Source of the DNA: CAWKZT01 sp963854565 | GTDB lineage: Bacteria > Actinomycetota > Acidimicrobiia > Acidimicrobiales > JAHEJN01 | Assembly (NCBI GenBank): GCA_963854565.1 | Contig: CAWKZT010000020.1 | Span: 1-19,690, forward strand | Reading direction: 5' to 3' | DNA: 19,690 nucleotides | Shown here: in pieces, positions 1 through 6,314 of the stretch | How the letters are laid out: each line of letters opens with the position of its first letter | Numbering within the stretch: the stretch's first letter is position 1 | Notes under the pieces: generated by a model | Database searches by the model: none | What the model was told of the DNA's origin: nothing | What the model saw: the letters and a program-made list of their open reading frames with translations, nothing else | Made by a program: the position numbers and the translations under genes

Positions 1-317
1 CTAGGTAGTAGCCAACGGCCGACTGTTCCGATCATGCCGATCCGTACGGTTCCGGTGATTTCGTCGTGCATGGCGGTGAGGTCAGGGACGATCGACTCGA
101 CCTCGCCTTGGATACGACGAGCCCTAGAGGCGACAGCTTCACCTTCCGCGGTGAGGGCTCCAGTTGACCGATCGACCAATTCGGTGCGAAGCTCTCTCTC
201 AAGACGTGCGATATGGGTTGATACGTTTGACTGGACGGTGTGCAAGGCGTCGGCGGCAGCGGAGAACGTTCCGTGGTCGGCGACGGCAAGCAAAACGTTG
301 AGTTGGCGAATGTCCAT
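1..317 (-). CDS. LysR-family transcriptional regulator, N-terminal part (3' end beyond window)
   Basis: DNA-binding transcription factor. The first 105 codons are in the window and the frame stays open to the left edge. The protein begins MDIRQLNVLLAVADHGTFSA, the classic LysR start, followed by the winged helix-turn-helix (about residues 17-60, with SNVSTHIARLERELRTELVD in the recognition helix and wing) and the TAEGEAV segment that leads into the linker helix. The effector-binding domain lies outside the window. The ATG at 317 was chosen because it gives the standard family N-terminus and no other start lies between it and an in-frame stop upstream. The gene diverges from the 6C RNA and HAD-acyltransferase unit, and LysR proteins often act on a divergent neighbour and on themselves. 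Family assignment is firm; target and ligand are unknown. Confidence 0.9.
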   Translation of the reverse strand, partial: MDIRQLNVLLAVADHGTFSAAADALHTVQSNVSTHIARLERELRTELVDRSTGALTAEGEAVASRARRIQGEVESIVPDLTAMHDEITGTVRIGMIGTVGRWLLP

Positions 318-396
318 GGCTGCTTCTCGGATCTGTATTCCTCGAACGGTGCGGAATCGTAGGTTCCCTCCGAAGATGTATCACTAAAGCATATCA

Positions 397-417
397 GATA
401 GTGAATCATTATCTATC
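397..417. promoter_or_regulatory. Inverted repeat GATAG-N11-CTATC, candidate LysR operator
   Basis: GATAG at 397-401 and CTATC at 413-417 form a perfect 5-bp dyad with an 11-base A+T-rich centre; a further CTATC lies at 431-435. The size and spacing suit the T-N11-A boxes bound by LysR proteins. On the minus strand a possible lysR -10 (TATGCT, 393-388) lies directly downstream, so the dyad falls in the -35 region of lysR and about 30 bases before the 6C RNA promoter. Autoregulation is inferred from position only. Confidence 0.4.
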
Positions 418-446
418 AAAGAGATGCTAACTATCGCGATCATGTG

Positions 447-476
447 TTGGACAGCTCTAGTGAAACAGTGCACAAT
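447..476 (+). promoter_or_regulatory. Putative promoter of the 6C RNA
   Basis: TTGGAC (447-452) and CACAAT (471-476) are separated by 18 bases and would start transcription near 482-484, just before the first hairpin of the 6C RNA. The same pair of elements (TTGGAC-N18-TACAAT) precedes the aquaporin gene in this window. The -10 matches the consensus at four of six positions, so this is a reasonable but unproven promoter. Confidence 0.45.
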
Positions 477-482
477 ATAAGC

Positions 483-614
483 AATCGAAAGCGTATCTGA
501 TTCCCCCCGATCTGCGCTTTCGTCCAATAGCTATGAGTCGGTGTTTCCCCCCAAACACCCCCTCAAAGGCGAAAATGAGCGAGGCCGGAGTTTCTCCGGT
601 CTCGCTCCTGTTTT
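483..614 (+). ncRNA. 6C-type small RNA (two C6-loop hairpins plus intrinsic terminator)
   Basis: Three hairpins follow one another. Hairpin 1 pairs CGAAAGCG (486-493) with CGCTTTCG (515-522), with ATC/GAT pairing inside and a loop that includes six C at 503-508. Hairpin 2 pairs GGTGTTT (540-546) with AAACACC (553-559) and its loop is exactly six C (547-552). Hairpin 3 (577-607) is a terminator followed by TGTTTT. Two stem-loops with six-C loops upstream of an intrinsic terminator are the defining features of the 6C RNA family of Actinobacteria (B11 in Mycobacterium tuberculosis), which acts by pairing its C-rich loops with G-rich mRNA sites. The C-rich loops exist only in plus-strand RNA, which sets the strand. 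Ends are estimated from the promoter and terminator. The next gene encodes a HAD-IB protein, as I recall for mycobacterial B11. A cis-acting leader of that gene is less likely because the terminator separates them. Confidence 0.85.
577..614 (+). terminator. Intrinsic terminator of the 6C RNA
   Basis: A 13-bp stem (577-589 with 595-607, one G-U wobble) closes a 5-base GTTTC loop and is followed by CTGTTTT. On the minus strand the same stem is followed by ATTTTCG, so it could also act in the reverse direction. No protein gene ends here on either strand, which supports a separate small-RNA unit upstream. Confidence 0.85.
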
Positions 615-642
615 GGGGTTCTGTTCCAGCGCATTCAGCGGC

Positions 643-648
643 TACCTT
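643..648 (+). promoter_or_regulatory. -10 element of a leaderless promoter for the HAD-PlsC gene
   Basis: TACCTT fits TAnnnT and ends six bases before the ATG at 655, so transcription would begin at or next to the start codon. No Shine-Dalgarno sequence lies at a workable distance. The same spacing occurs before gntR and ddl in this window. Confidence 0.55.
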
Positions 649-654
649 TAAGGC

Positions 655-2025
655 ATGCGTAGCGCGGCCATTTTCGACCTTGATCGCACCCTTCTCGACG
701 GAGGCAGCGGCCCAACTATCAGCCGAATCTTGGCTGAGGAAGGGATTACCAGCGGCGAGGTGCCCGGACAAAAGCTCCTGTACTGGATCTATAACACGTT
801 CGGCGAGAACCGCGCATCAATGGTGGTCGCTAAACAAGGAGCCCGATTTGCCAAGGGTTGGAAAAAAGCGGCGGTGCAGAGCGCTGGTGAACGGGTGGCG
901 ATAGCCCTTCAAGATGTGCTGCAACCCTTCGCCCTGGCTGAACTGGCCAAACACCGCAAAGAAGAACGGTTACTGGTCCTCGCCACAACGACGCCCTATG
1001 ACTTGGTAGCCCCGTTCGCTGAACTGCTCGGCATGGACGCGGTGTTGGCGACCCGCTACGACGACACCAACGGCATCTATAACGGCAGCATCGACGGTCG
1101 TTTCGTCTGGTACAGCGACAAGCGTGACGAGGTAGCCGATTGGGCGGCAGCCAACAACGTCGACCTCGCTGAGTCGTACGCCTACTCCGACTCTCGCTAT
1201 GACGCGCCAATGCTTCGCTCGGTAGGTAATCCCGTCGCGGTCAACCCTGATCCGCGTTTACGAGTGCTCGCAGAACTTAGCCGGTGGGAAATCCGGTATC
1301 TCGATGCGCCCCCAGGTGTTCGGCGCGTCGCCGGTGTCGAACTTCAGCAACTCGCCTTCCCGTTTCTGCAACCCGAATTGCTGCTTTACGCAGATCTCAC
1401 TATCGCGGGTGAAGACAACATTCCCCTAGAGGGCCCGGCCATCATTGCGGCCAATCACCGTTCGTATTTCGATCCAATGGCCATTGGCTACGCCTTAGCA
1501 AAGCGTGATCGACCAGGTCGGTTTCTCGCTAAGTCAGAGCTCTACAAGATGCCTGTTGTCAAGCAGTTTATGCAGAGCGTTGGCGCAGTGCCGGTGTTTC
1601 GCGGGACAGGCTCCGATGAGCCTCTCCACGCTGCCGCCGAAGCGCTCGACGCTGGCGAGGTCGTTGTTATTTTGCCCGAAGGCACGATCCCGCGAGGCGA
1701 AAAGTTCTTCGATCCGCAGCTTACCGGCAAGTCCGGTGTTGCTCGATTGGCCGCGCTCACGAAAGTCCCCGTGTTACCCATGGGCCTGTGGGGCACCGAA
1801 CACGTGTGGCCTCGCAATGCGAAGTTGCCCAAGTTTCTCAACGTCAACAACCCGCCAGCGGTGTCAATCAACATCGGAGCGCCCGTCGAATTGGCCTACA
1901 AGGGTGTCGAGGAGGACCTCAACACCATCATGGCGGCCATCAGTGCTCAGCTGCCGCCCGAGTCGCAAATCAAACGCATACCGACCGAAGCAGAACTGGC
2001 GGCTACTCACCCCAAAGGCAAGTAG
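655..2025 (+). CDS. HAD-IB phosphatase / 1-acylglycerol-3-phosphate acyltransferase fusion
   Basis: A 456-residue two-domain lipid enzyme. Residues 1-215 are a HAD subfamily IB hydrolase: motif I DLDRT with nucleophile D8 and acid/base D10, motif II Thr near 111-113, K156, and motif IV YSDSRYD with D179 and D183. All catalytic positions are present. Residues about 225-440 are a PlsC (LPLAT) acyltransferase with the catalytic NHRSYFD box (H268, D273), VFRGTG near 315 and PEGT at 341-344. The acyltransferase moves an acyl chain from a thioester donor onto a lysophosphatidate-like acceptor; the phosphatase substrate is unknown. Mycobacteria have a similar HAD-PlsC fusion (Rv2483c as I recall). 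No transmembrane helix stands out, so it is probably membrane-associated. It follows the 6C RNA terminator, has its own leaderless promoter, and converges on aconitase 42 bases away. Domain calls are firm; the in vivo product is not. Confidence 0.9.
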   Translation: MRSAAIFDLDRTLLDGGSGPTISRILAEEGITSGEVPGQKLLYWIYNTFGENRASMVVAKQGARFAKGWKKAAVQSAGERVAIALQDVLQPFALAELAKHRKEERLLVLATTTPYDLVAPFAELLGMDAVLATRYDDTNGIYNGSIDGRFVWYSDKRDEVADWAAANNVDLAESYAYSDSRYDAPMLRSVGNPVAVNPDPRLRVLAELSRWEIRYLDAPPGVRRVAGVELQQLAFPFLQPELLLYADLTIAGEDNIPLEGPAIIAANHRSYFDPMAIGYALAKRDRPGRFLAKSELYKMPVVKQFMQSVGAVPVFRGTGSDEPLHAAAEALDAGEVVVILPEGTIPRGEKFFDPQLTGKSGVARLAALTKVPVLPMGLWGTEHVWPRNAKLPKFLNVNNPPAVSINIGAPVELAYKGVEEDLNTIMAAISAQLPPESQIKRIPTEAELAATHPKGK

Positions 2026-2067
2026 CCTCCCGTCGCTGATCGCGATGGTGGGCGGGTTGCCCGTTGT

Positions 2068-4347
2068 CTAGCCGAATGTCTTCTGGCGGATGACGTTCAA
2101 GGCGCTTCCGGCCTTAAACCATTCGATTTGAGCGGGGCTGTACGTGTGATTGGCCTGGAACGTCCAGGTCTCACCGACGGGTGTAGTGACCTCGACCGTC
2201 ATCTGCTCGTCCGGAGCGAGCCCGGCAATGTTACGCAAGCTAATGCGGTCATCTTCACCAATACGGTCGTAATCGGCTGCATCGTCGAAGGTGAGCGGAA
2301 TCATGCCCTGTTTCTTGAGGTTGGTCTCATGGATGCGGGCAAAGCTGCGAGCGATAGCGATGAGACCCAACCGGAAGCGGGGTTCCATAGCCGCATGCTC
2401 GCGACTTGAGCCTTCGCCCATGTTCTCATCACCGATAACAACCCAAGGCTGACCGGCTTCGTGGTAGGACTGGGCCATGTCGGGGAAGCTTTGGCGTTCA
2501 CCGTTCAACTGGTTCTTGCCCATACCGATGATGCCCTCGTTGTAGGCACTGACCGCACCGATGTAGAGGTTGCCCGAGATGTTCTCGAGATGGCCGCGGT
2601 ACTTGAGCCACGGGCCGGCCATCGAAATGTGGTCGGTAGTGAACTTGCCTTGGGCCTTGACCAAAATGGGAAGGTCCTCGTAGTCGTTGCCATCCCAAGC
2701 GGGAAATGGGGTAAGTACCTGAAGTCGGTCCGACGTCGGTGAAACCGCGACGGAAATGTCACTGCCGTCGGCGGGGGGAGCGACGAAGGTCTCTTCACCC
2801 GGGTCGAACCCGAGCGGTGGTAACTCGACGCCGATGGGGACGGACAGAGAAACCTGCTCGCCGGCATCGTTGGTAATTGTGTCGTTGATTGGATCGAAGT
2901 CGACCGAACCAGACAATGCCAACGCCATGACGGTTTCGGGGGACGTCACGAAGGCAAGGGTTGCGCCGTCGCCATCGTTGCGCTTAGGGAAGTTGCGGTT
3001 GTATGAGGTGACAATCACGTTGGGAATGCCAGGCTCGCGGTCATCGGAGCGATCCCACTGGCCAATGCAAGGGCCGCAAGCATTTGCCAAGACGACCGCA
3101 CCAAGAGCTTCGAAATCGGCCAGGAGGCCATCTCGCTCGATGGTGGCACGGACCTGTTCGGAGCCGGGCGTGATCATGAGCTTGGTCTTGAGGCTGATCC
3201 CTTTGGCCTTGGCTTCGCGAGCAATGCTGGCCGCACGAGTGATGTCTTCGTAACTGGAGTTGGTGCAACTGCCAATGAGGGCGGCACTGATTTCGAGGGG
3301 CCAGCCGTTGGCTTTGGCTTCGGCGCCGAGGTCCTTTACTTCACGAGCAAGATCGGGGGTGTGGGGACCGTTGATGTGGGGGGTGAGTTCGTCGAGGTTT
3401 ATCTCGACCACCTGGTCGTAGTAGGCCTCGGGGTTAGCGAGAACCTCATCGTCGGCCCGCAGATGGTGGGCCACGGCGTTGGCGGCAGCGGCGATTTCTT
3501 CGCGTCCGGTGCTCTTGAGGTAGCGGGCTACCGCATCGTCGTAACCGAAGATGGAAGTGGTAGCACCAATCTCGGCGCCCATGTTGCAGATGGTGGCTTT
3601 GCCGGTGCAGCTAAGGCGGTTGGCGCCTTCGCCGAAGTACTCGACGATTGCTCCGGTGCCGCCCTTAACGGTAAGGATTTCGGCGACCTTGAGAATGATG
3701 TCTTTGGGGGCAGTCCAACCGTTGAGTTCGCCGGTGAGCTTGATGCCAATCACCTTGGGCCACTTGACGTTCCAGGGGAACCCAGTCATAACGTCAACAG
3801 CGTCCGCGCCGCCGACACCGATGGCGATCATGCCAATGCCACCGGCATTAGGGGTGTGGCTGTCGGTCCCGATCATCATGCCACCGGGAAAGGCGTACTG
3901 TTCGAGAACCACCTGGTGGATGATGCCGCTTCCGGGCTTCCAGAAGCCGCCACCGTATTTGGCGCTTACGGACTCGAGGAAGTCATAGACCTCGGAGTTG
4001 GTGTCGGCCGCGACCATGAGGTCGGTCTTACCGTCCTTGCGGGCTTGAATGAGGTGGTCGCAATGGGTGGTGGACGGAACAGCGACTTCGTCTAGGCCTG
4101 CGGTCATGAACTGCAACCAGGCCATTTGGGCGGTGGCATCTTGCATGGCGACACGGTCAGGGCGAAGGTCGACGTAGCTCTCGCCGCGCTCGAGTTCTTG
4201 ATCGGTGGTGTCGAGGTGGTTGATGAGAATCTTCTCGGCGAGGGTGAGACCGCGTCCGAAGCGCTCGCGAGCGGCACCGAGGCGCTCGTCGAGGGTGGCG
4301 TACACGCCGTTGATCAATTCGATGGGGGTACTTGCAGCAACTGCCAT
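2068..4347 (-). CDS. acn: Aconitate hydratase, mitochondrial type
   Basis: Converts citrate to isocitrate via cis-aconitate in the TCA cycle; cytoplasmic [4Fe-4S] enzyme. The 759-residue length and sequence match the mitochondrial aconitase subfamily, not the roughly 900-residue AcnA/IRP1 type common in actinomycetes. The cluster ligands are C361 (in GSCTNSSYED) and C424 and C427 (in NACGPCIGQWDR), each three residues later than in mature bovine mAcn (358, 421, 424). TTHCDHLI (93-100), GTDSHTPN (160-167) and the catalytic serine loop GEGSSREHAAMEPRFR in the C-terminal swivel domain are also present, so the enzyme should be active. The ATG at 4347 has a good ribosome site (GAGGA at 4358-4354, six bases away). 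The gene diverges from a GntR regulator across 100 bases containing repeats that overlap its promoter. It ends 42 bases from the convergent HAD-PlsC gene, with no clear terminator seen. Confidence 0.97.
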   Translation of the reverse strand: MAVAASTPIELINGVYATLDERLGAARERFGRGLTLAEKILINHLDTTDQELERGESYVDLRPDRVAMQDATAQMAWLQFMTAGLDEVAVPSTTHCDHLIQARKDGKTDLMVAADTNSEVYDFLESVSAKYGGGFWKPGSGIIHQVVLEQYAFPGGMMIGTDSHTPNAGGIGMIAIGVGGADAVDVMTGFPWNVKWPKVIGIKLTGELNGWTAPKDIILKVAEILTVKGGTGAIVEYFGEGANRLSCTGKATICNMGAEIGATTSIFGYDDAVARYLKSTGREEIAAAANAVAHHLRADDEVLANPEAYYDQVVEINLDELTPHINGPHTPDLAREVKDLGAEAKANGWPLEISAALIGSCTNSSYEDITRAASIAREAKAKGISLKTKLMITPGSEQVRATIERDGLLADFEALGAVVLANACGPCIGQWDRSDDREPGIPNVIVTSYNRNFPKRNDGDGATLAFVTSPETVMALALSGSVDFDPINDTITNDAGEQVSLSVPIGVELPPLGFDPGEETFVAPPADGSDISVAVSPTSDRLQVLTPFPAWDGNDYEDLPILVKAQGKFTTDHISMAGPWLKYRGHLENISGNLYIGAVSAYNEGIIGMGKNQLNGERQSFPDMAQSYHEAGQPWVVIGDENMGEGSSREHAAMEPRFRLGLIAIARSFARIHETNLKKQGMIPLTFDDAADYDRIGEDDRISLRNIAGLAPDEQMTVEVTTPVGETWTFQANHTYSPAQIEWFKAGSALNVIRQKTFG

Positions 4348-4381
4348 GGGGTTTCCTCAGGTTTGGACAGGTGGTTTGATG

Positions 4382-4392
4382 ATACGAAGTAT
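4382..4392. promoter_or_regulatory. Palindrome ATAC-GAA-GTAT over the acn -10 region
   Basis: A perfect 4-bp dyad with a 3-base centre covers the start-proximal half of the acn -10 element (TATACT, 4393-4388, minus). Short ATAC/GTAT-type dyads are plausible GntR half-sites. It shares the ATAC core with the direct repeats at 4412-4432, which suggests that one protein binds all three. This is inferred from position and sequence only. Confidence 0.4.
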
Positions 4393-4417
4393 ATGACGCG
4401 AATCAATAATAATACAA
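4388..4417 (-). promoter_or_regulatory. Putative acn promoter
   Basis: On the minus strand TTGTAT (4417-4412) and TATACT (4393-4388) are 18 bases apart, giving a start near 4381 and a leader of about 34 bases that includes the GAGGA ribosome site. The -35 lies inside a direct repeat and the -10 inside a palindrome, so bound repressor would block it. Confidence 0.55.
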
Positions 4418-4432
4418 GTTGCATACAAGTTG
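4412..4432. repeat. Tandem ATACAAGTTG direct repeat, candidate GntR operator
   Basis: Two identical 10-base copies (4412-4421 and 4423-4432) are separated by one C, an 11-base period that puts both copies on nearly the same face of the helix. The first copy covers the acn -35 element on the minus strand; together they lie directly upstream of the gntR -10 element on the plus strand. This is where a regulator acting on both divergent genes would be expected. Confidence 0.55.
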
Positions 4433-4435
4433 GGC

Positions 4436-4441
4436 TAAGGT
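4436..4441 (+). promoter_or_regulatory. -10 element of a leaderless promoter for gntR
   Basis: TAAGGT fits TAnnnT and ends six bases before the ATG at 4448, with no Shine-Dalgarno sequence. The direct repeat at 4412-4432 fills the space where a -35 element would lie, which fits autoregulation. Confidence 0.55.
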
Positions 4442-4447
4442 CGGTGT

Positions 4448-5203
4448 ATGGCATCGCCTTCGAGTCGCACAATCCGGTACCGACAGATCGCATCTGAGCT
4501 GCGCACGCGCATCGACGCGGGGGAGTTCGGGGCTGGTCAGATTCTTCCGAGCGAGTCAGCAATGTCCAAGGAGTACGGCGCCAGTCGGGTCACGATCCGT
4601 AAGTCGCTCGACATTTTGCGCGACGAAGGTCGAGTTGAATCTCGTCAGGGCTTTGGTTGGAGTGTGACTGCTGATCCATTGCCGCAGTCGTTGGCGCGCC
4701 TCGGAACGATCGAAGACCAACTCGAGGCATCTAATCGAACGTCACAGCGAGAGGTTTTGTCCTTCGCGTTTGTGTCAGCGCCAGAGCGGGTCGCGGCGGT
4801 GTTTGGTGAAGGAATAGTGCTTGAGGTGATCCGCCGCAATCTGGCGGATGGTCAACCGTTTGCCCGTGTCACGGTGTGGTGCCCGGAGCGTCTCGGGGGA
4901 AGGCTCACCCGAGACGACGTAGCGGCATCTCCGTTTTACGGCCTGCTTGGCGTCGATTTGGCCAGTGCAACGCAAACTATTGGCGCCGGAGCGGCGGACG
5001 ACTCCGACGCCGGGTTGCTGGGTATCCCGGCCGGCTCACCAGTGCTGGTCTGTCGACGCGTCACCTGTGATTCATTGGGTGAACCTATTTTGGTGAGTGA
5101 ACACGTTTTCCCATCGCATGCCACCGAGTTCGTAGTCGAGTTGGCGCAGGCTTCGGACTCAATGGCCCCGACCGGTCTTCGCGTAGTAGAAAACCCCGCC
5201 TAA
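4448..5203 (+). CDS. GntR-family regulator, HutC type with UTRA domain
   Basis: A 251-residue transcription factor. Residues 8-75 form the GntR winged helix (YRQIASELRTRIDAGEFGAG, then LPSESAMSKEYGASRVTIRK as the helix-turn-helix and the GFGWSV wing at 68-73). Residues about 95-240 match the HutC/FarR-type ligand-binding fold (UTRA): a LEVIRRNLADGQPFARVTVW strand, a region resembling the helix before LLG, and VLVCRRVTCDSLGEPILVSE near the end. UTRA domains bind small molecules such as amino-acid derivatives, sugars or organic acids; the ligand here cannot be read. The gene is leaderless and divergent from acn, and shared repeats suggest control of both genes. TCA enzymes of other actinobacteria are known to be controlled by other families (AcnR is TetR type), so this pairing would be unusual. 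The family call is firm; regulation of acn is inference. Confidence 0.9.
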   Translation: MASPSSRTIRYRQIASELRTRIDAGEFGAGQILPSESAMSKEYGASRVTIRKSLDILRDEGRVESRQGFGWSVTADPLPQSLARLGTIEDQLEASNRTSQREVLSFAFVSAPERVAAVFGEGIVLEVIRRNLADGQPFARVTVWCPERLGGRLTRDDVAASPFYGLLGVDLASATQTIGAGAADDSDAGLLGIPAGSPVLVCRRVTCDSLGEPILVSEHVFPSHATEFVVELAQASDSMAPTGLRVVENPA

Positions 5204-5221
5204 TAGTCGGTGGACATCCCG

Positions 5222-5280
5222 AACTGGTAGGCCTGTTGGGGGGTCGGGGTGTCGTTTGGGCCTACCAGTTGGGGTTGGGG
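5222..5280. terminator. Large hairpin with G-rich loop between convergent genes
   Basis: AACTGGTAGGCC (5222-5233) pairs with GGCCTACCAGTT (5259-5270), a perfect 12-bp inverted repeat around a 25-base loop. It lies between gntR (ends 5203) and the convergent acyltransferase (ends 5325). The loop and right flank hold G runs at 5238-5243, 5246-5249, 5271-5274 and 5277-5280. There is no U-tract, so it is not a classical intrinsic terminator. A bidirectional or G-quadruplex-assisted stop, or a 3'-end stabiliser, is possible. Confidence 0.45.
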
Positions 5281-5324
5281 TGGTTGGATGGCGCCCGACT
5301 CATGGTTCGTGCGGTGGCGGTCGG

Positions 5325-6314
5325 CTATACCTTGGGCCAGCGGGGCTCGGTGGACTTGCGTTTCCGGGTGGAACCTAGGGCCCATTGTCGACGCCACGAG
5401 CCGGCGTTGGGACCACCCAGTGCTGGACTGGCACCCGAGTAGGCCCGTTTACGAGCGGTGTACCAGTCGGCTGTAGTTTCGTCGCCGAGAACCGACACGG
5501 CCGCCTCGATGCGCTTATTGAAACTGCGACTGGATTCGCCCTCTCCGGGCCAAATTGGCTTACCAAAGTTGATGACGGTGCTACCGCGTCTGATCTTGGA
5601 AGACCCCTTGCGCCAAATACGCCCACTGCCACCGACATACACCGGGACGACGGGAGCATTGCATCGCGCCGAAAGGTAAGCGGCGCCACCACGGAACGGC
5701 TGGCCCCAGCCATCCCTACTGCGCCCACCTTCGGGGAAGATCAGCAGGCTATATCCGTCGTCGATGACATCGGCGGCCAGATTCGCTGAGGAGCGACCCA
5801 CCTTGGCGCGTTCAATCGGAATAGCCCCAATGGTGAGTGCGGCTAGGGCACCGGTTACTCGGTTGCGGAAGAAATAGTCCGATGCGGCGGCAACTACCAT
5901 TTCGTGACGCCACGGAAGAGGAATCGACGTGAGCAACAGCGATGTATCGAGGTGGCTGTGGTGGTTGGCTACGAAGATGGCTGGACCGTCGAGATCGGCA
6001 AGTCGATCGATATTGACACGGTTGGGCGAGGCAATACCGGCCACGGCAGCACGCATGACCGTTTCGACCATCGCAATGCGGGCCGCTTTCGCCTGGGGGG
6101 AACGGGCCCAATCGGTCGAAAAGTCGGCGCCAACCTTGGGGCCATCGGTGCGGACGTCGATGCCGTACGGGGCACGTGGTGCCCGAAGCGGAAAGCGGGT
6201 CTTGGCCGTCATCGAGTTAATCCGACGCTGTACCTTGCGGCCAGCAACAGAGCGTGCCATCAGTTTCGTCGCGCGCCGGCCGAGCAAATCGGCGGCACGG
6301 CGGTTGAGACTCAC
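5325..6314 (-). CDS. PlsC-type 1-acyl-sn-glycerol-3-phosphate acyltransferase family protein
   Basis: A 329-residue LPLAT acyltransferase. It has the catalytic NHHSHLD box (H118, D123), the acceptor-binding region AIPIERAK (164-171), FPEGGRS (193-199) and a VVPVYVGG strand (222-229). A basic N-terminal extension of about 80 residues (many Arg and Lys) precedes the domain and a basic tail (RKRKS) follows, which suits peripheral binding to acidic membranes. It would transfer an acyl chain to a lysophospholipid or another alcohol; the acceptor is unknown. The start is GTG at 6314, overlapping the stop of the upstream LarA-like gene by four bases (GTGA), so translation is coupled. It is the last gene of a three-gene operon headed by an acyl reductase, which suggests it uses a product of that pathway. 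Family firm, substrate open. Confidence 0.9.
   Translation of the reverse strand: MSLNRRAADLLGRRATKLMARSVAGRKVQRRINSMTAKTRFPLRAPRAPYGIDVRTDGPKVGADFSTDWARSPQAKAARIAMVETVMRAAVAGIASPNRVNIDRLADLDGPAIFVANHHSHLDTSLLLTSIPLPWRHEMVVAAASDYFFRNRVTGALAALTIGAIPIERAKVGRSSANLAADVIDDGYSLLIFPEGGRSRDGWGQPFRGGAAYLSARCNAPVVPVYVGGSGRIWRKGSSKIRRGSTVINFGKPIWPGEGESSRSFNKRIEAAVSVLGDETTADWYTARKRAYSGASPALGGPNAGSWRRQWALGSTRKRKSTEPRWPKV

Noticed and set aside
34..387. Open frames on both strands over the lysR start
   Set aside because: They are shadows. The third minus-strand frame gives a perfect LysR helix-turn-helix.
2045..2066. Small GGGC/GCCC hairpin between the HAD-PlsC and acn gene ends
   Set aside because: The stem is only 4-5 bp and no T-tract follows on either strand.
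3361..4095. 244-codon open frame on the plus strand inside the aconitase gene
   Set aside because: It is antisense to a fully conserved enzyme, has low-complexity Val/Gly-rich composition from reversed codon bias and shows no motif.
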